Part shown: positions 15,530-24,040 of the stretch, piece by piece
How positions within the stretch are numbered: the first letter of the stretch is position 1
How the letters are laid out: each line of letters opens with the position of its first letter
Origin: CBDUBS01 sp965365445
GTDB lineage: Bacteria > Bacteroidota > Rhodothermia > Rhodothermales > DASSAV01
Direction of reading: 5' to 3'
Length of the DNA: 28,145 nucleotides
Assembly: GCA_965365445.1 (NCBI GenBank)
Contig: CBDUBS010000030.1
Location: 1-28,145, forward strand
Notes under the pieces: model-generated
The model's database searches: none
Seen by the model: only the letters and a program-made list of their open reading frames with translations
What the model was told of the DNA's origin: nothing
Made by a program: the position numbers and the translations under genes

Positions 15530-16735
15530 ATGCCGACGACATCGCCGCTTTTTCAGCACCAGACGCACGGTAATGCGCAACAGGGTCATCCAGATTCCGG
15601 CGGCCTCCACCCGGCCATACGCCGGCTGGCCGGTATGTTCATCCTCGTCGCGGCGCTCGCGCCGGGAGCGCCTGTCCGGGCGCAAGATAATGCGTCGGTC
15701 CGATTGAAGGATCTGGTGGTGATGCAGGGGATCACGCCGGTGCAACTGACCGGGTACGGGCTGGTGGTGGGGCTGGACCGCACGGGAGACCGGGCGCAGG
15801 GGCGGCGGGGCTCGCCGCACACGGTGCAGAGCATCGCCAACATGCTCCAGCGGTTCGGGATTACGGTAGACCCGGGCCTGCTTACGACCCGGAATACCGC
15901 TGCCGTGCTCGTCACGGCGACGTTGCCGGCGTTCAGCGGTCCGGGCAGCTCGCTCGACGTGACGGTTTCCTCGCTGGGCGACGCTCGCTCGCTTACGGGC
16001 GGGGTGCTGCTCCAGACGCCGCTGGTGGACCCGTTGACTCAGCAGGTGCTCGTCATGGCGCAGGGGCCCCTTTCGACTGGAGCGGTGCAGGTAGCCAGCC
16101 GGGGCTCGAGCGTGAAAATCAACCATACGAATACCGGGCGCGTCCCGAACGGAGGCGTCATCGTGAACAACCGCCCGGCGGCGTTGCCCGGCGACAGCGT
16201 GGGCTTCGTGCTGAAGCGGCCCGACTTCTCGAACGCGAGCCGGATCGTGCAGGCCATCAATGCCGTGGCTCCGGACGCCGCTGCGGCTCCGCACCCCGGC
16301 CTTGTGACCGTGCGGATTCCGGCCGATGCAGGCGGGCCTACGGCTTTTCTGGCGTCGCTGGATACGCTCCGGGTGGGCGTCGATCTGCCGGCGCGGGTGG
16401 TCATCAACGAGCGCACGGGCACGATAGTAGCCGGTGGAAACGTAAAAATCGGGCAGGTGATGGTCACTTACGGGAATATCGTCGTATCCACTAAAGAAAG
16501 ACCCCTTGTATCGCAGCCCGCCCCGCTCGGGCAGGGCGAGACCGTCGTAGCCGCCGAAGGATCGGCCACGGTGGACGAGGATGCCACCCGGAGCGTCGTC
16601 CTGTCGGCCAATACCGACGTGAACCAGCTGGCGGCGGCGCTGAACGAGCTGGGCATGACCGCCCGGGACGTAATCGCCATTTTCCAGGCCATCGACCGGG
16701 CGGGAGCGCTCCAGGCCGAGCTGGTGATCCTGTAG
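15530..16735 (+). CDS. flgI: Flagellar P-ring protein FlgI
   Basis: A 401-residue periplasmic ring protein that surrounds the rod in the peptidoglycan layer. After a leader (hydrophobic MFILVAALAPGAPVRAQ at about 36-52, preceded by a polar, Arg-containing n-region if the ATG at 15530 is used) come VRLKDLVVMQGITPVQLTGY, GLVVGLDRTGD, TRNTAAVLVTA and the C-terminal LNELGMTARDVIAIFQAI, all FlgI signatures. The long n-region leaves the start somewhat uncertain; an internal ATG at 15635 would shorten the leader. It lies 30 bases after flgH and is followed directly by flgJ. Confidence 0.96.
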   Translation: MPTTSPLFQHQTHGNAQQGHPDSGGLHPAIRRLAGMFILVAALAPGAPVRAQDNASVRLKDLVVMQGITPVQLTGYGLVVGLDRTGDRAQGRRGSPHTVQSIANMLQRFGITVDPGLLTTRNTAAVLVTATLPAFSGPGSSLDVTVSSLGDARSLTGGVLLQTPLVDPLTQQVLVMAQGPLSTGAVQVASRGSSVKINHTNTGRVPNGGVIVNNRPAALPGDSVGFVLKRPDFSNASRIVQAINAVAPDAAAAPHPGLVTVRIPADAGGPTAFLASLDTLRVGVDLPARVVINERTGTIVAGGNVKIGQVMVTYGNIVVSTKERPLVSQPAPLGQGETVVAAEGSATVDEDATRSVVLSANTDVNQLAAALNELGMTARDVIAIFQAIDRAGALQAELVIL

Positions 16736-16747
16736 GTGATACCAACC

Positions 16748-17080
16748 ATGATCGTACACAATCAGCCGACGATTTCCGATGCGATTCCGAAAGGAGCCGA
16801 CAAAACCCGGTCGGTAGAGGAAACGGCGAGCCAATTCGAGGAAGTGCTCGCCCGGCAGTTCGTGCAGGTGATGACCAAAAATCTGTTCGAGCAGAACCTC
16901 GCCGGGGAGGATGGTCCCGGGTGGATGTCCGGGCAGGCCGATATACAGCGCGACGTACTGACGGACGTGCTGACGAAGCACCTCGTGGAGCAGGGCGGGC
17001 TTGGTTTATCGGAGATGCTCGTCCGGCAGTGGCAAACACGCAATCAGGAACAGGATCCCCCGGTGGAGGGATCGAAGTAG
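16748..17080 (+). CDS. flgJ: Rod-binding protein FlgJ, N-terminal type
   Basis: A 110-residue protein matching the FlgJ N-terminal rod-binding domain: VEETASQFEEVLARQFVQVM, then LFEQN and MSGQADIQRDVLTDVLTKHL, GLGLSEML. It caps the growing rod in the periplasm. The ATG at 16748 has AGGTG at a good distance; a GTG at 16736 directly after the flgI stop is an alternative. The muramidase domain fused to FlgJ in beta- and gammaproteobacteria is absent, as in most other phyla, so a separate peptidoglycan hydrolase must open the wall. Confidence 0.85.
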   Translation: MIVHNQPTISDAIPKGADKTRSVEETASQFEEVLARQFVQVMTKNLFEQNLAGEDGPGWMSGQADIQRDVLTDVLTKHLVEQGGLGLSEMLVRQWQTRNQEQDPPVEGSK

Positions 17081-17087
17081 GGGAAAT

Positions 17088-17645
17088 ATGAATCAGGAAA
17101 TGCCGACCTCGACGGGTCAGAACGTACTGTCGTTTACAGGAGCCGTCATCGAGACGCTCAGGCAGGAACTGGAGGCGCTGGTGCTCCTGGAGAGCGCCCT
17201 GGGGGCCGAGTTCGACGCGCTGCGCCGGCGGGACCTCGAAGGGATGGAGCAGCACGCCCACCGCACCACCGAGGCGGTCAGCCGCCTCGAACGAATCGGG
17301 CAGGCTCGCGAGCGACAGGGGCGCCTGTTGCACCGGATGCTCCTGCCGATGGTGGAACGGGCGAGCCTGGGCCAGATGATCGACGCGCTGGAGGAACTGC
17401 CCGGCGCAGAGGCTTCGGCCGCCGAGTTGCGGGAAGCATACGGGCAGGTTCGGCGACAGGCCCAGTTTACCCAGCAGCAGGGCGAAGAACTGGCCTTTAC
17501 CCTTCAGTATGCCGCCCGCCTCACACAGGATGTGGTCAGAACCCTTCACGACCTTCAAGCCTCACCGGGTCTGCGCGTGTATACGGCGCAGGGATGCCCG
17601 GCGCAAGCCGCAGGGTCCCGTTCCATGATGAATCGGGTCGGATAA
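17088..17645 (+). CDS. flgN: FlgN-type flagellar export chaperone
   Basis: A 185-residue, strongly helical cytosolic protein. TLRQELEALVLLESAL and long heptad-like helices (AEFDALRRRDLEGMEQHAHR, RLERIGQARERQGRLL) fit FlgN, the chaperone that delivers FlgK and FlgL to the export gate. AGGGG lies just before the ATG at 17088. The position directly upstream of flgK, four bases from its start, is the main support, because FlgN proteins diverge fast. It could be described more cautiously as a FlgN-like protein. The C-terminal 30 residues are loosely structured. Confidence 0.78.
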   Translation: MNQEMPTSTGQNVLSFTGAVIETLRQELEALVLLESALGAEFDALRRRDLEGMEQHAHRTTEAVSRLERIGQARERQGRLLHRMLLPMVERASLGQMIDALEELPGAEASAAELREAYGQVRRQAQFTQQQGEELAFTLQYAARLTQDVVRTLHDLQASPGLRVYTAQGCPAQAAGSRSMMNRVG

Positions 17646-17649
17646 CATT

Positions 17650-19062
17650 ATGAGCATCAACCAGCTCATCGAAATCGGGCGGAGCAGCCTGCGCACGGCC
17701 GGCGCCGGCATCAATACGGCCGGGCAGAACATTGCCAACGCAGAAACGGCGGGGTATACCCGGCGGCGGATCATTCAGGAGCCGAAAGCGATCGTCTCCT
17801 CCGGGATTCAGATGCGCACTCCGTGGAACCAGCCGCTGGGGGCGGGCGTCGGGGTGGCGGCATTCGAGCGGGTGCGCGACGCCCTGCTGCTTTCGGCCTC
17901 CCGGGAGGCCCGATCCGCCGTAGGTTCCTCGACGGAAGAATCGAAGTTGCTGGGCGCCATACAGGAAATGCTGGGGCCGAGCGGCGGCCCCTCGCTGACG
18001 GACGCGCTGGGTGCGTATTACAACGCCTGGAACGACGTGGCCGACCATCCGACGGATGAAGGGGTACGCTGGACGTTGCTTTCCAGAGCCGAAACCGTGG
18101 CGGGCGCACTGAACCGCCTGGACACCGAGTTGCGGGCCTTCACGGATGAGGTGCGAGGCGAGCTGCAGAGCGGCGTCGAGTCCGCCAACGGCCTGATCGA
18201 CGAGATCGCCGCATTGAATGTTACCATTCGGGAAGCGCGGTTCAGCGGAGCGCCGGATCTGGAGGCCGAGGACCGGCGCGACCAGGCCATTCAGGAGCTG
18301 GCCGTTTACATGCCGGTGAAGGTTCAGGACGGCCCTAACGGTATGGCCGTAACCGTGGGCGGCATATCGGTGGTGCAGGGCGACCATGCGACCCACCTGG
18401 CCGTGAGCCAGAGCCCTGACGGGAAAGTTGCGGTGCAGTTTGCGGGCCTCGGCGTGCCGTACGCGGCGCCCTCCGGCGAGGACGGGCGGGTGGGGGCCTG
18501 GACCCGGACGATCAATACTACCCTGCTGCATGACGACGCCGATCCGACAAAAGACGGGCTTCTCACCCGGCTCGACAACCTGGCCCGGAACCTGGTCGAA
18601 CAAACCAACGCCGCCCACACGGCCGGGTTCGACCTGGACGGCAACACGGGCACAGCATTTTTCGATCCGGCCGGTCTACGGGCCGGAACCATCCGGGTGG
18701 CCGTTACGGCTCCCCGGGGGGTGGCGGCCGCCGGTTCGATGACGGACGCGCTGGGCAATACGATTTCGAGGGGGCCAGGGGACAGCACAACGGCCCTGGC
18801 CGTCGCCGGGCTCCGGACAGGATCCGAGCGCGAGGCCATTGATTCGGGGGTTTGGATTGGAGCGAAGGCGAGGCAGGCCGGCACGGCGGCCTCGGCGGCC
18901 ACGGCCTCGGCCGATCATCTGGAAGCCATGGAGAGCAGCCTTTCGGGCGTGTCGCTGGACGACGAACTGGCGAACCTGATCCAGTACCAGCAGGCGTACG
19001 CCGCCTCGGCACGCATCCTGAACACGGCCCAGGAGATGATGGATACCCTGCTCAGTCTGTAA
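17650..19062 (+). CDS. flgK: Hook-filament junction protein FlgK
   Basis: A 470-residue hook-associated protein 1. N-terminal LIEIGRSSLRTAGAGINTAG with QNIANAETAGYTRR is the rod/hook-family motif; the long middle domain starts with typical LGAYYNAWNDVADHPTDEG, and the C-terminus has GVSLDDELANLIQYQQAYAA and ILNTAQEMMDTLL, all diagnostic for FlgK. Length is slightly short of the enteric 547, within the range. It starts 4 bases after flgN and precedes flgL by 52 bases. Confidence 0.97.
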   Translation: MSINQLIEIGRSSLRTAGAGINTAGQNIANAETAGYTRRRIIQEPKAIVSSGIQMRTPWNQPLGAGVGVAAFERVRDALLLSASREARSAVGSSTEESKLLGAIQEMLGPSGGPSLTDALGAYYNAWNDVADHPTDEGVRWTLLSRAETVAGALNRLDTELRAFTDEVRGELQSGVESANGLIDEIAALNVTIREARFSGAPDLEAEDRRDQAIQELAVYMPVKVQDGPNGMAVTVGGISVVQGDHATHLAVSQSPDGKVAVQFAGLGVPYAAPSGEDGRVGAWTRTINTTLLHDDADPTKDGLLTRLDNLARNLVEQTNAAHTAGFDLDGNTGTAFFDPAGLRAGTIRVAVTAPRGVAAAGSMTDALGNTISRGPGDSTTALAVAGLRTGSEREAIDSGVWIGAKARQAGTAASAATASADHLEAMESSLSGVSLDDELANLIQYQQAYAASARILNTAQEMMDTLLSL

Positions 19063-19114
19063 AAACTCGTAGCACCGGAAGCATAAACCCGCACCATAGC
19101 GAACAGGGCAGAAC

Positions 19115-20041
19115 ATGTTGAGCGAACGTTTTTCATCGGTAAACCTGACCCGCCAGAGGGCCCTGTACGGCTCTTCCACGGACCGGGGAAGCCAGAACAT
19201 CCGGGCGGAACTGGCCCGCTTGCAGGAGCAGACCATCACCCAGAAAGAGGTCAACCGCGCTTCCGACGACCCGACGGCCTTTGCCGGCGCCCGCAAGATG
19301 GAGTCGCTGGCCCGGCAGTACGAACAGTACATGCGCTCGATCAGCGCCTCGCGAACCTGGAGCCGGGACACGCAGGAGCGCCTGCACACCCTGACCGAGC
19401 TGTTTTCGCAGGCTTCGGTGTACGGCGTACAGGGCGCCACGGCTACGCTCTCCACCGAGGACAGGGAAACCCTGGCCCGGCACATCGACACGATCAGGCT
19501 GGAAGTGACCGAGCAGCTCAACGCCCGGAGCGGCGACGAATATCTGTTCGCCGGAAATGAGACGCTGGCCGCCCCTCCGTTTGATGCCAACGGCGATCCC
19601 GTCCCGGCGGACTACAGCCGGGTAGAGGGGTCGCGTACGCGAGCCATCGGTCCGGGCGTGAACCTGAAGGTCAACGTGACGGGGCGAGAGGTTCACGACA
19701 CCGGCCAGGGGTATACTATCATCGACAGCCTGCGCAACCTTTCGCTGGCCCTGCGGACGCCCGGCGGGGACGTCCAGACCGCCCTCGGGGAAGTGCAGAC
19801 GTCGCACAAGCACCTGATCGACGTGGGGGCGCGGAACGGCGCGACGCTCAACCGCATGGACCGCATCGAGGAGCAGCTTACCGAGGCCAACCTGCGCGTC
19901 AGGAGCCGCCAGTCCGACCTGGAGGACGCCGATCTGCTGGAGACGATGACCGCTTTGCAGAAAGCCCAGACCAGTCTGGAAGCCTCTCTGAAAGTGACGG
20001 CTTCGATGCTGCGCACCACCCTGCTCGACTACATCGACTGA
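19115..20041 (+). CDS. flgL: Hook-filament junction protein FlgL
   Basis: A 308-residue flagellin-related protein. The N-terminal helices (LARLQEQTITQKEVNRASDD, then PTAFAGARKMESLARQYEQY) and the C-terminal helices (ETMTALQKAQTSLEASLKVT, ending TTLLDYID) match FlgL, and the GDEYLFAGNET motif is typical. It joins the FlgK zone to the filament. The stop TGA overlaps the ATG of the HDOD gene by one base, so the two are translationally coupled. Confidence 0.95.
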   Translation: MLSERFSSVNLTRQRALYGSSTDRGSQNIRAELARLQEQTITQKEVNRASDDPTAFAGARKMESLARQYEQYMRSISASRTWSRDTQERLHTLTELFSQASVYGVQGATATLSTEDRETLARHIDTIRLEVTEQLNARSGDEYLFAGNETLAAPPFDANGDPVPADYSRVEGSRTRAIGPGVNLKVNVTGREVHDTGQGYTIIDSLRNLSLALRTPGGDVQTALGEVQTSHKHLIDVGARNGATLNRMDRIEEQLTEANLRVRSRQSDLEDADLLETMTALQKAQTSLEASLKVTASMLRTTLLDYID

Positions 20042-21108
20042 TGTTCTCCTTTCGCCGAGGAAGCCTTGCCGCTCCGATAACGGCCGGTACCGTCCCGACC
20101 AGCGGGCTTGCCGCTGGAGGGGGAGCGGGCGGCTCCGTCGTTGAAGCGGCTCCGGCGGATCGGCCGTCGCCTACGACGCTCAGCCGCCTCGAGCTTCGGT
20201 GCCCTCCCCTCCCGACGACGCTCGTCGAGGCGATGGATCTGATGAACCACCCCGACAGCATCGAAGTGAAGCCGGTAGCCGCCATGGTGGAGCGCGACCC
20301 GGTGGTGGTGGCCCGGCTGCTCCAGACGGTCAACTCGGCGTACTATGGCTTGCAGCGCAAGGTTAACAGCGTGGAGCGGGCCATCGTGCTGCTGGGGCCG
20401 GTGGCCGTGGCGGGCATCGTCGTCAACATGAGCATGCTCCGGCTGCGCAGCGTGCTCGACGGGCCGGCCTCGGGCCTGTTCAACCGCCTCATCCAGCACT
20501 CGTCGGCGACCGCGTTCATAACGCGCCATCTGGTCAACACCGTGTTCGGGGGGCGGCGCAACCCTTCGTTTTCCGCCCCGCAGTGGGGGCTCAGCCTTAC
20601 GGCGGGGCTGCTCCACGACTTCGGGAAAATCATTCTTGTGTATAACTTCCCGAAAGAGGCCGTTGCCCTGTATGAAAACGAAACCCTGCACCGACAGGTA
20701 AACCTGGCCGACTCCAGAGATATGGAGCGGTTGCTCTTCGGGTACGACCACACGGAAGCCGGAGAGTATGCGGGGTGGAAGTTGCAGCTTCCCGACGTGC
20801 TGGTTTCGGTGATGGGCAACCACCACGACCCGGACCGGGTAACGGGCGACGATGCGCTTCGGCGGCTCGTACTGGTTACGTCGGCGGCCAACGCGGCAGC
20901 CAAAGGGATGGGCCACGACATCCACAACGTGCTTTCGTGGGAAGCGTGCCGGCAGGACCCTATCTGGATGGTGCTCTCGGCGGAGTGCCAGGCCCCGTTT
21001 GACGACGTGGAGGAGCTGCTGGCCGAAGTCGCGGCCCTGAAGCCGGACGTAGACGAGTACGTGGCGAGCATGTCCGAGCCGGTGTCGCCCCCTGCGGGAC
21101 GCCGGTAA
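20041..21108 (+). CDS. HDOD-domain protein
   Basis: A 355-residue cytosolic protein. Residues 1-48 are a Gly/Ala/Pro-rich linker. Residues about 50-250 form an HDOD domain: LPTTLVEAMDLMNHPDSIEV, VVVARLLQTVNSAYYGL, VNSVERAIVLLGPVAV. The HD region keeps H153 and the H192-D193 pair in LLHDFGK, so metal binding is possible, and MGNHHDPDR follows later. HDOD proteins are usually non-enzymatic signalling scaffolds, often near two-component or motility genes. The ATG overlaps the flgL stop (TGATG), which ties it to flagellar expression. The gene is the last of the operon and is followed by a terminator. Its function in assembly or switching is inferred only from context. Confidence 0.9.
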   Translation: MFSFRRGSLAAPITAGTVPTSGLAAGGGAGGSVVEAAPADRPSPTTLSRLELRCPPLPTTLVEAMDLMNHPDSIEVKPVAAMVERDPVVVARLLQTVNSAYYGLQRKVNSVERAIVLLGPVAVAGIVVNMSMLRLRSVLDGPASGLFNRLIQHSSATAFITRHLVNTVFGGRRNPSFSAPQWGLSLTAGLLHDFGKIILVYNFPKEAVALYENETLHRQVNLADSRDMERLLFGYDHTEAGEYAGWKLQLPDVLVSVMGNHHDPDRVTGDDALRRLVLVTSAANAAAKGMGHDIHNVLSWEACRQDPIWMVLSAECQAPFDDVEELLAEVAALKPDVDEYVASMSEPVSPPAGRR

Positions 21109-21128
21109 ACGGCCCTGCCTTTCATCTG

Positions 21129-21162
21129 AAACCCCGCCCGTACGTCCGACGGTGGGGTTTTT
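21129..21162 (+). terminator. Intrinsic terminator of the flg-HDOD operon
   Basis: AAACCCC and GGGGTTT pair around a GC-rich interior (extended by a G-U and two further C-G pairs), followed by TT. It lies 20 bases after the HDOD stop and before the fliC1 promoter. Confidence 0.85.
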
Positions 21163-21216
21163 GCGTTTCCGACACCCCGGCCCGATCTGCAGACGGAAAT
21201 ATTTTCGCCCCCGGAT

Positions 21217-21243
21217 TTAAGCCGACGCCCCACGCTGCGATAA
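21217..21243 (+). promoter_or_regulatory. FliA/sigma-28 promoter of fliC1
   Basis: TTAAGCCG-N11-TGCGATAA. Six of eight bases match GCCGATAA, the spacer is exactly 11, and TTAAG and CGATAA are at the same spacing as in the fliS promoter. The predicted leader is about 64 bases. Confidence 0.75.
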
Positions 21244-21313
21244 CAGCCACAGAGCGAAACGCTCGACGCCAGAACCTAACTGCCAAACAAACAAAAAGAA
21301 AGGGAGCAAAACC

Positions 21314-22537
21314 ATGGGACTCGGTGACTTAACACGCGTCAAAACGAACATCTCGGCAATGGAAGCGCTGGCTTCGTTGCAGAAAACGAACGGCGAACTG
21401 GGTATGCGCCAGCAGCGCCTGGCCACCGGCAGCCGCATCAACCGCGCCGAAGACGACTCCGCCGGCTACTCCATCAGCAAAAAGCTCGAAGCCAAAACCC
21501 GCGGACAGGCCCAGGCCATCGCCAACATCGGCGACGCCAAAAGCTTGCTGACGGTTGGCGAGGGCGCGTTGAACACGGTGATGGACATTTTGCAGACGAT
21601 GAAGGAGAAAGCGGTGCAGGCGGCCAACGACACGCTCGGCAGCGAAGAGCGCACGGCCATCTCGAACCAGCTCTCCGCCCTGCGCTCGGAAATCGCCGAC
21701 GTGTTCGACACGGCCGAGTTCAACGGAAAAGACATTTTCGACGCGACCGGGGATACCGACTTCGTATTCCAGGTGGGGGCGGAGAAAGGCGACAATTTTC
21801 GCGTTACCGTTGCGGCCACGAGTGACAAGGCGCTGCTGGGCAGCACCGAAACGCTCAGCAACGGCGCCATGAGCGTCGCCAGCGCCAGCGCCTACGGCCT
21901 CACGCTCGCCACCGCCTCCGCCGGATGGCAGGCCGGCACCTCGAACGCCTCCGCGCTCAGCGTCAACTACACCGGCAGCGACGCCGGACGCACCTACGCC
22001 GTCGCCTACGACGATACCAACAAAAAACTCAACTACGGCTACACCAGCTCCGACGGCACCAAAGTCTCCGGATCGGTCGCCTTCGACCCGGCCAAGTACA
22101 GCGCAGGCGATACCGTCAAAATCGGCGACGACCTCGAAATCAGCTTCAACGACGCCGACAAGGGCGGAGCCGGCAACTTCGCCACCGCCATGACGGCCAA
22201 CACCGGACGCGCCTTCAAGGTGGCCGCCAGCACCGCCGGCAGCCTCAACGTGGACGACCACGCCAACGCCAGCAACACGCTCTCGAAGATCGACGCGGCC
22301 ATCAAGAAAGTCTCCGAACAACTCGGCGGACTGGGCGATTCGCAAAAGCGCCTGACCTTCAAGCAGGAGAACGTCCAGACGTCGATGACCAACTACGAAG
22401 CGGCCCGCGCCCGTATCGCCGACGCCGACTTCGCCCAGGAGCAGATGCAGATCGTGAAACTCCAGATCCTGCAGCAGACCGGAACGGCCACGCTGGCTCA
22501 GGCCAACTCCGCTCCCCAGTCCGTACTGTCCCTGTTC
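21314..22537 (+). repeat. Tandem flagellin repeat, unit 1 (second unit 22696-23919)
   Basis: The two flagellin genes match base for base over 21314-21357 and 21378-22537, as far as I can compare by eye and by all translated frames. All differences, seven, lie in the 20 bases 21358-21377 and change one residue (Ala20 to Ser). Copy 1 adds one final Gly codon. Confidence 0.9.
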
Positions 22538-22543
22538 GGTTAA
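21314..22543 (+). CDS. fliC: Flagellin FliC, copy 1
   Basis: A 409-residue filament subunit. The conserved D0/D1 ends are intact: N-terminal LGMRQQRLATGSRINRAEDD, then SAGYSISKKLEAKTRGQAQA, and C-terminal IADADFAQEQMQIVKLQILQ ending SVLSLFG. The central part (about 145-330) is a variable surface domain rich in Ser, Thr, Ala and Gly, which could carry O-glycans. AGGGAG precedes the ATG. It has its own sigma-28-like promoter. Copy 2 downstream encodes nearly the same protein. Confidence 0.98.
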   Translation: MGLGDLTRVKTNISAMEALASLQKTNGELGMRQQRLATGSRINRAEDDSAGYSISKKLEAKTRGQAQAIANIGDAKSLLTVGEGALNTVMDILQTMKEKAVQAANDTLGSEERTAISNQLSALRSEIADVFDTAEFNGKDIFDATGDTDFVFQVGAEKGDNFRVTVAATSDKALLGSTETLSNGAMSVASASAYGLTLATASAGWQAGTSNASALSVNYTGSDAGRTYAVAYDDTNKKLNYGYTSSDGTKVSGSVAFDPAKYSAGDTVKIGDDLEISFNDADKGGAGNFATAMTANTGRAFKVAASTAGSLNVDDHANASNTLSKIDAAIKKVSEQLGGLGDSQKRLTFKQENVQTSMTNYEAARARIADADFAQEQMQIVKLQILQQTGTATLAQANSAPQSVLSLFG

Positions 22544-22556
22544 TCAAGAATAAGCA

Positions 22557-22586
22557 GTGGGGCGCGGAGCAACGCTCCGGCCCCAC
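22557..22586 (+). promoter_or_regulatory. Strong hairpin between the two flagellin genes
   Basis: GTGGGGC, one unpaired G, CGGAGC, loop AAC, GCTCCG, GCCCCAC: 13 base pairs with a single bulge. It is 13 bases past the fliC1 stop. No T-run follows, so it is a weak terminator; mRNA stabilisation or partial read-through control are alternatives. Confidence 0.65.
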
Positions 22587-22695
22587 CTTAGGATGCACAC
22601 CATAAACACAGAAGCGAACGCGGGGCATTCCGCCTACCACAGCAAGAGACCCCACCCGCCTCTACCGTACACCCTCAAACAAAAGGTACAAAAAA

Positions 22696-23919
22696 ATGGG
22701 ACTCGGTGACTTAACACGCGTCAAAACGAACATCTCGGCGATGGAGGCCCTTTCGTCGCTGCAGAAAACGAACGGCGAACTGGGTATGCGCCAGCAGCGC
22801 CTGGCCACCGGCAGCCGCATCAACCGCGCCGAAGACGACTCCGCCGGCTACTCCATCAGCAAAAAGCTCGAAGCCAAAACCCGCGGACAGGCCCAGGCCA
22901 TCGCCAACATCGGCGACGCCAAAAGCTTGCTGACGGTTGGCGAGGGCGCGTTGAACACGGTGATGGACATTTTGCAGACGATGAAGGAGAAAGCGGTGCA
23001 GGCGGCCAACGACACGCTCGGCAGCGAAGAGCGCACGGCCATCTCGAACCAGCTCTCCGCCCTGCGCTCGGAAATCGCCGACGTGTTCGACACGGCCGAG
23101 TTCAACGGAAAAGACATTTTCGACGCGACCGGGGATACCGACTTCGTATTCCAGGTGGGGGCGGAGAAAGGCGACAATTTTCGCGTTACCGTTGCGGCCA
23201 CGAGTGACAAGGCGCTGCTGGGCAGCACCGAAACGCTCAGCAACGGCGCCATGAGCGTCGCCAGCGCCAGCGCCTACGGCCTCACGCTCGCCACCGCCTC
23301 CGCCGGATGGCAGGCCGGCACCTCGAACGCCTCCGCGCTCAGCGTCAACTACACCGGCAGCGACGCCGGACGCACCTACGCCGTCGCCTACGACGATACC
23401 AACAAAAAACTCAACTACGGCTACACCAGCTCCGACGGCACCAAAGTCTCCGGATCGGTCGCCTTCGACCCGGCCAAGTACAGCGCAGGCGATACCGTCA
23501 AAATCGGCGACGACCTCGAAATCAGCTTCAACGACGCCGACAAGGGCGGAGCCGGCAACTTCGCCACCGCCATGACGGCCAACACCGGACGCGCCTTCAA
23601 GGTGGCCGCCAGCACCGCCGGCAGCCTCAACGTGGACGACCACGCCAACGCCAGCAACACGCTCTCGAAGATCGACGCGGCCATCAAGAAAGTCTCCGAA
23701 CAACTCGGCGGACTGGGCGATTCGCAAAAGCGCCTGACCTTCAAGCAGGAGAACGTCCAGACGTCGATGACCAACTACGAAGCGGCCCGCGCCCGTATCG
23801 CCGACGCCGACTTCGCCCAGGAGCAGATGCAGATCGTGAAACTCCAGATCCTGCAGCAGACCGGAACGGCCACGCTGGCTCAGGCCAACTCCGCTCCCCA
23901 GTCCGTACTGTCCCTGTTC
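22696..23919 (+). repeat. Tandem flagellin repeat, unit 2
   Basis: Offset from unit 1 by 1382 bases. The divergent island is 22740-22759; 22760-23919 matches unit 1 throughout. Confidence 0.9.
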
Positions 23920-23922
23920 TAA
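22696..23922 (+). CDS. fliC: Flagellin FliC, copy 2
   Basis: A 408-residue flagellin that differs from copy 1 by Ser20 in place of Ala20 and by lacking the final Gly. The gene has a usable ribosome-binding site (AAAGGT). I found no sigma-28-like promoter in the 152-base gap before it, so it may depend on read-through from copy 1 or on a different promoter. It is followed by a strong terminator that it shares with the convergent glycosyltransferase gene. Confidence 0.97.
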   Translation: MGLGDLTRVKTNISAMEALSSLQKTNGELGMRQQRLATGSRINRAEDDSAGYSISKKLEAKTRGQAQAIANIGDAKSLLTVGEGALNTVMDILQTMKEKAVQAANDTLGSEERTAISNQLSALRSEIADVFDTAEFNGKDIFDATGDTDFVFQVGAEKGDNFRVTVAATSDKALLGSTETLSNGAMSVASASAYGLTLATASAGWQAGTSNASALSVNYTGSDAGRTYAVAYDDTNKKLNYGYTSSDGTKVSGSVAFDPAKYSAGDTVKIGDDLEISFNDADKGGAGNFATAMTANTGRAFKVAASTAGSLNVDDHANASNTLSKIDAAIKKVSEQLGGLGDSQKRLTFKQENVQTSMTNYEAARARIADADFAQEQMQIVKLQILQQTGTATLAQANSAPQSVLSLF

Positions 23923-24001
23923 AAGAAAAAAGCCCACAAAGAAAAAGGTTCTGGCGATCCTGCTCCCGTGGGCATGGTGACGCCTTCCGCCTCACCACCT
24001 C

Positions 24002-24040
24002 CCAAAACCTCCGGCCTCCACCGGAGGTTTTGGTGTTTTT
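24002..24040. terminator. Terminator between fliC2 and the convergent glycosyltransferase gene
   Basis: CCAAAACCTCCGG and CCGGAGGTTTTGG are perfect 13-bp complements around a 6-base loop, followed on plus by GTTTTT-like sequence. The minus-strand gene stops at its edge (24040), so it may serve both directions, though the T-run favours the plus strand. Confidence 0.88.

Noticed and set aside
21314..23922. Long direct repeat that could be mistaken for a mobile element or assembly duplication.
   Set aside because: Both units are intact flagellin genes with different flanks and ends and a distinct 20-base island, so a true tandem gene pair is the simpler reading, though long reads should confirm it.
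22711..23937. A 408-codon minus-strand frame opposite fliC2 (and its truncated twin opposite fliC1).
   Set aside because: Antisense shadow with Val/Gly-rich low-complexity translation; preserved only because the flagellin DNA is duplicated.
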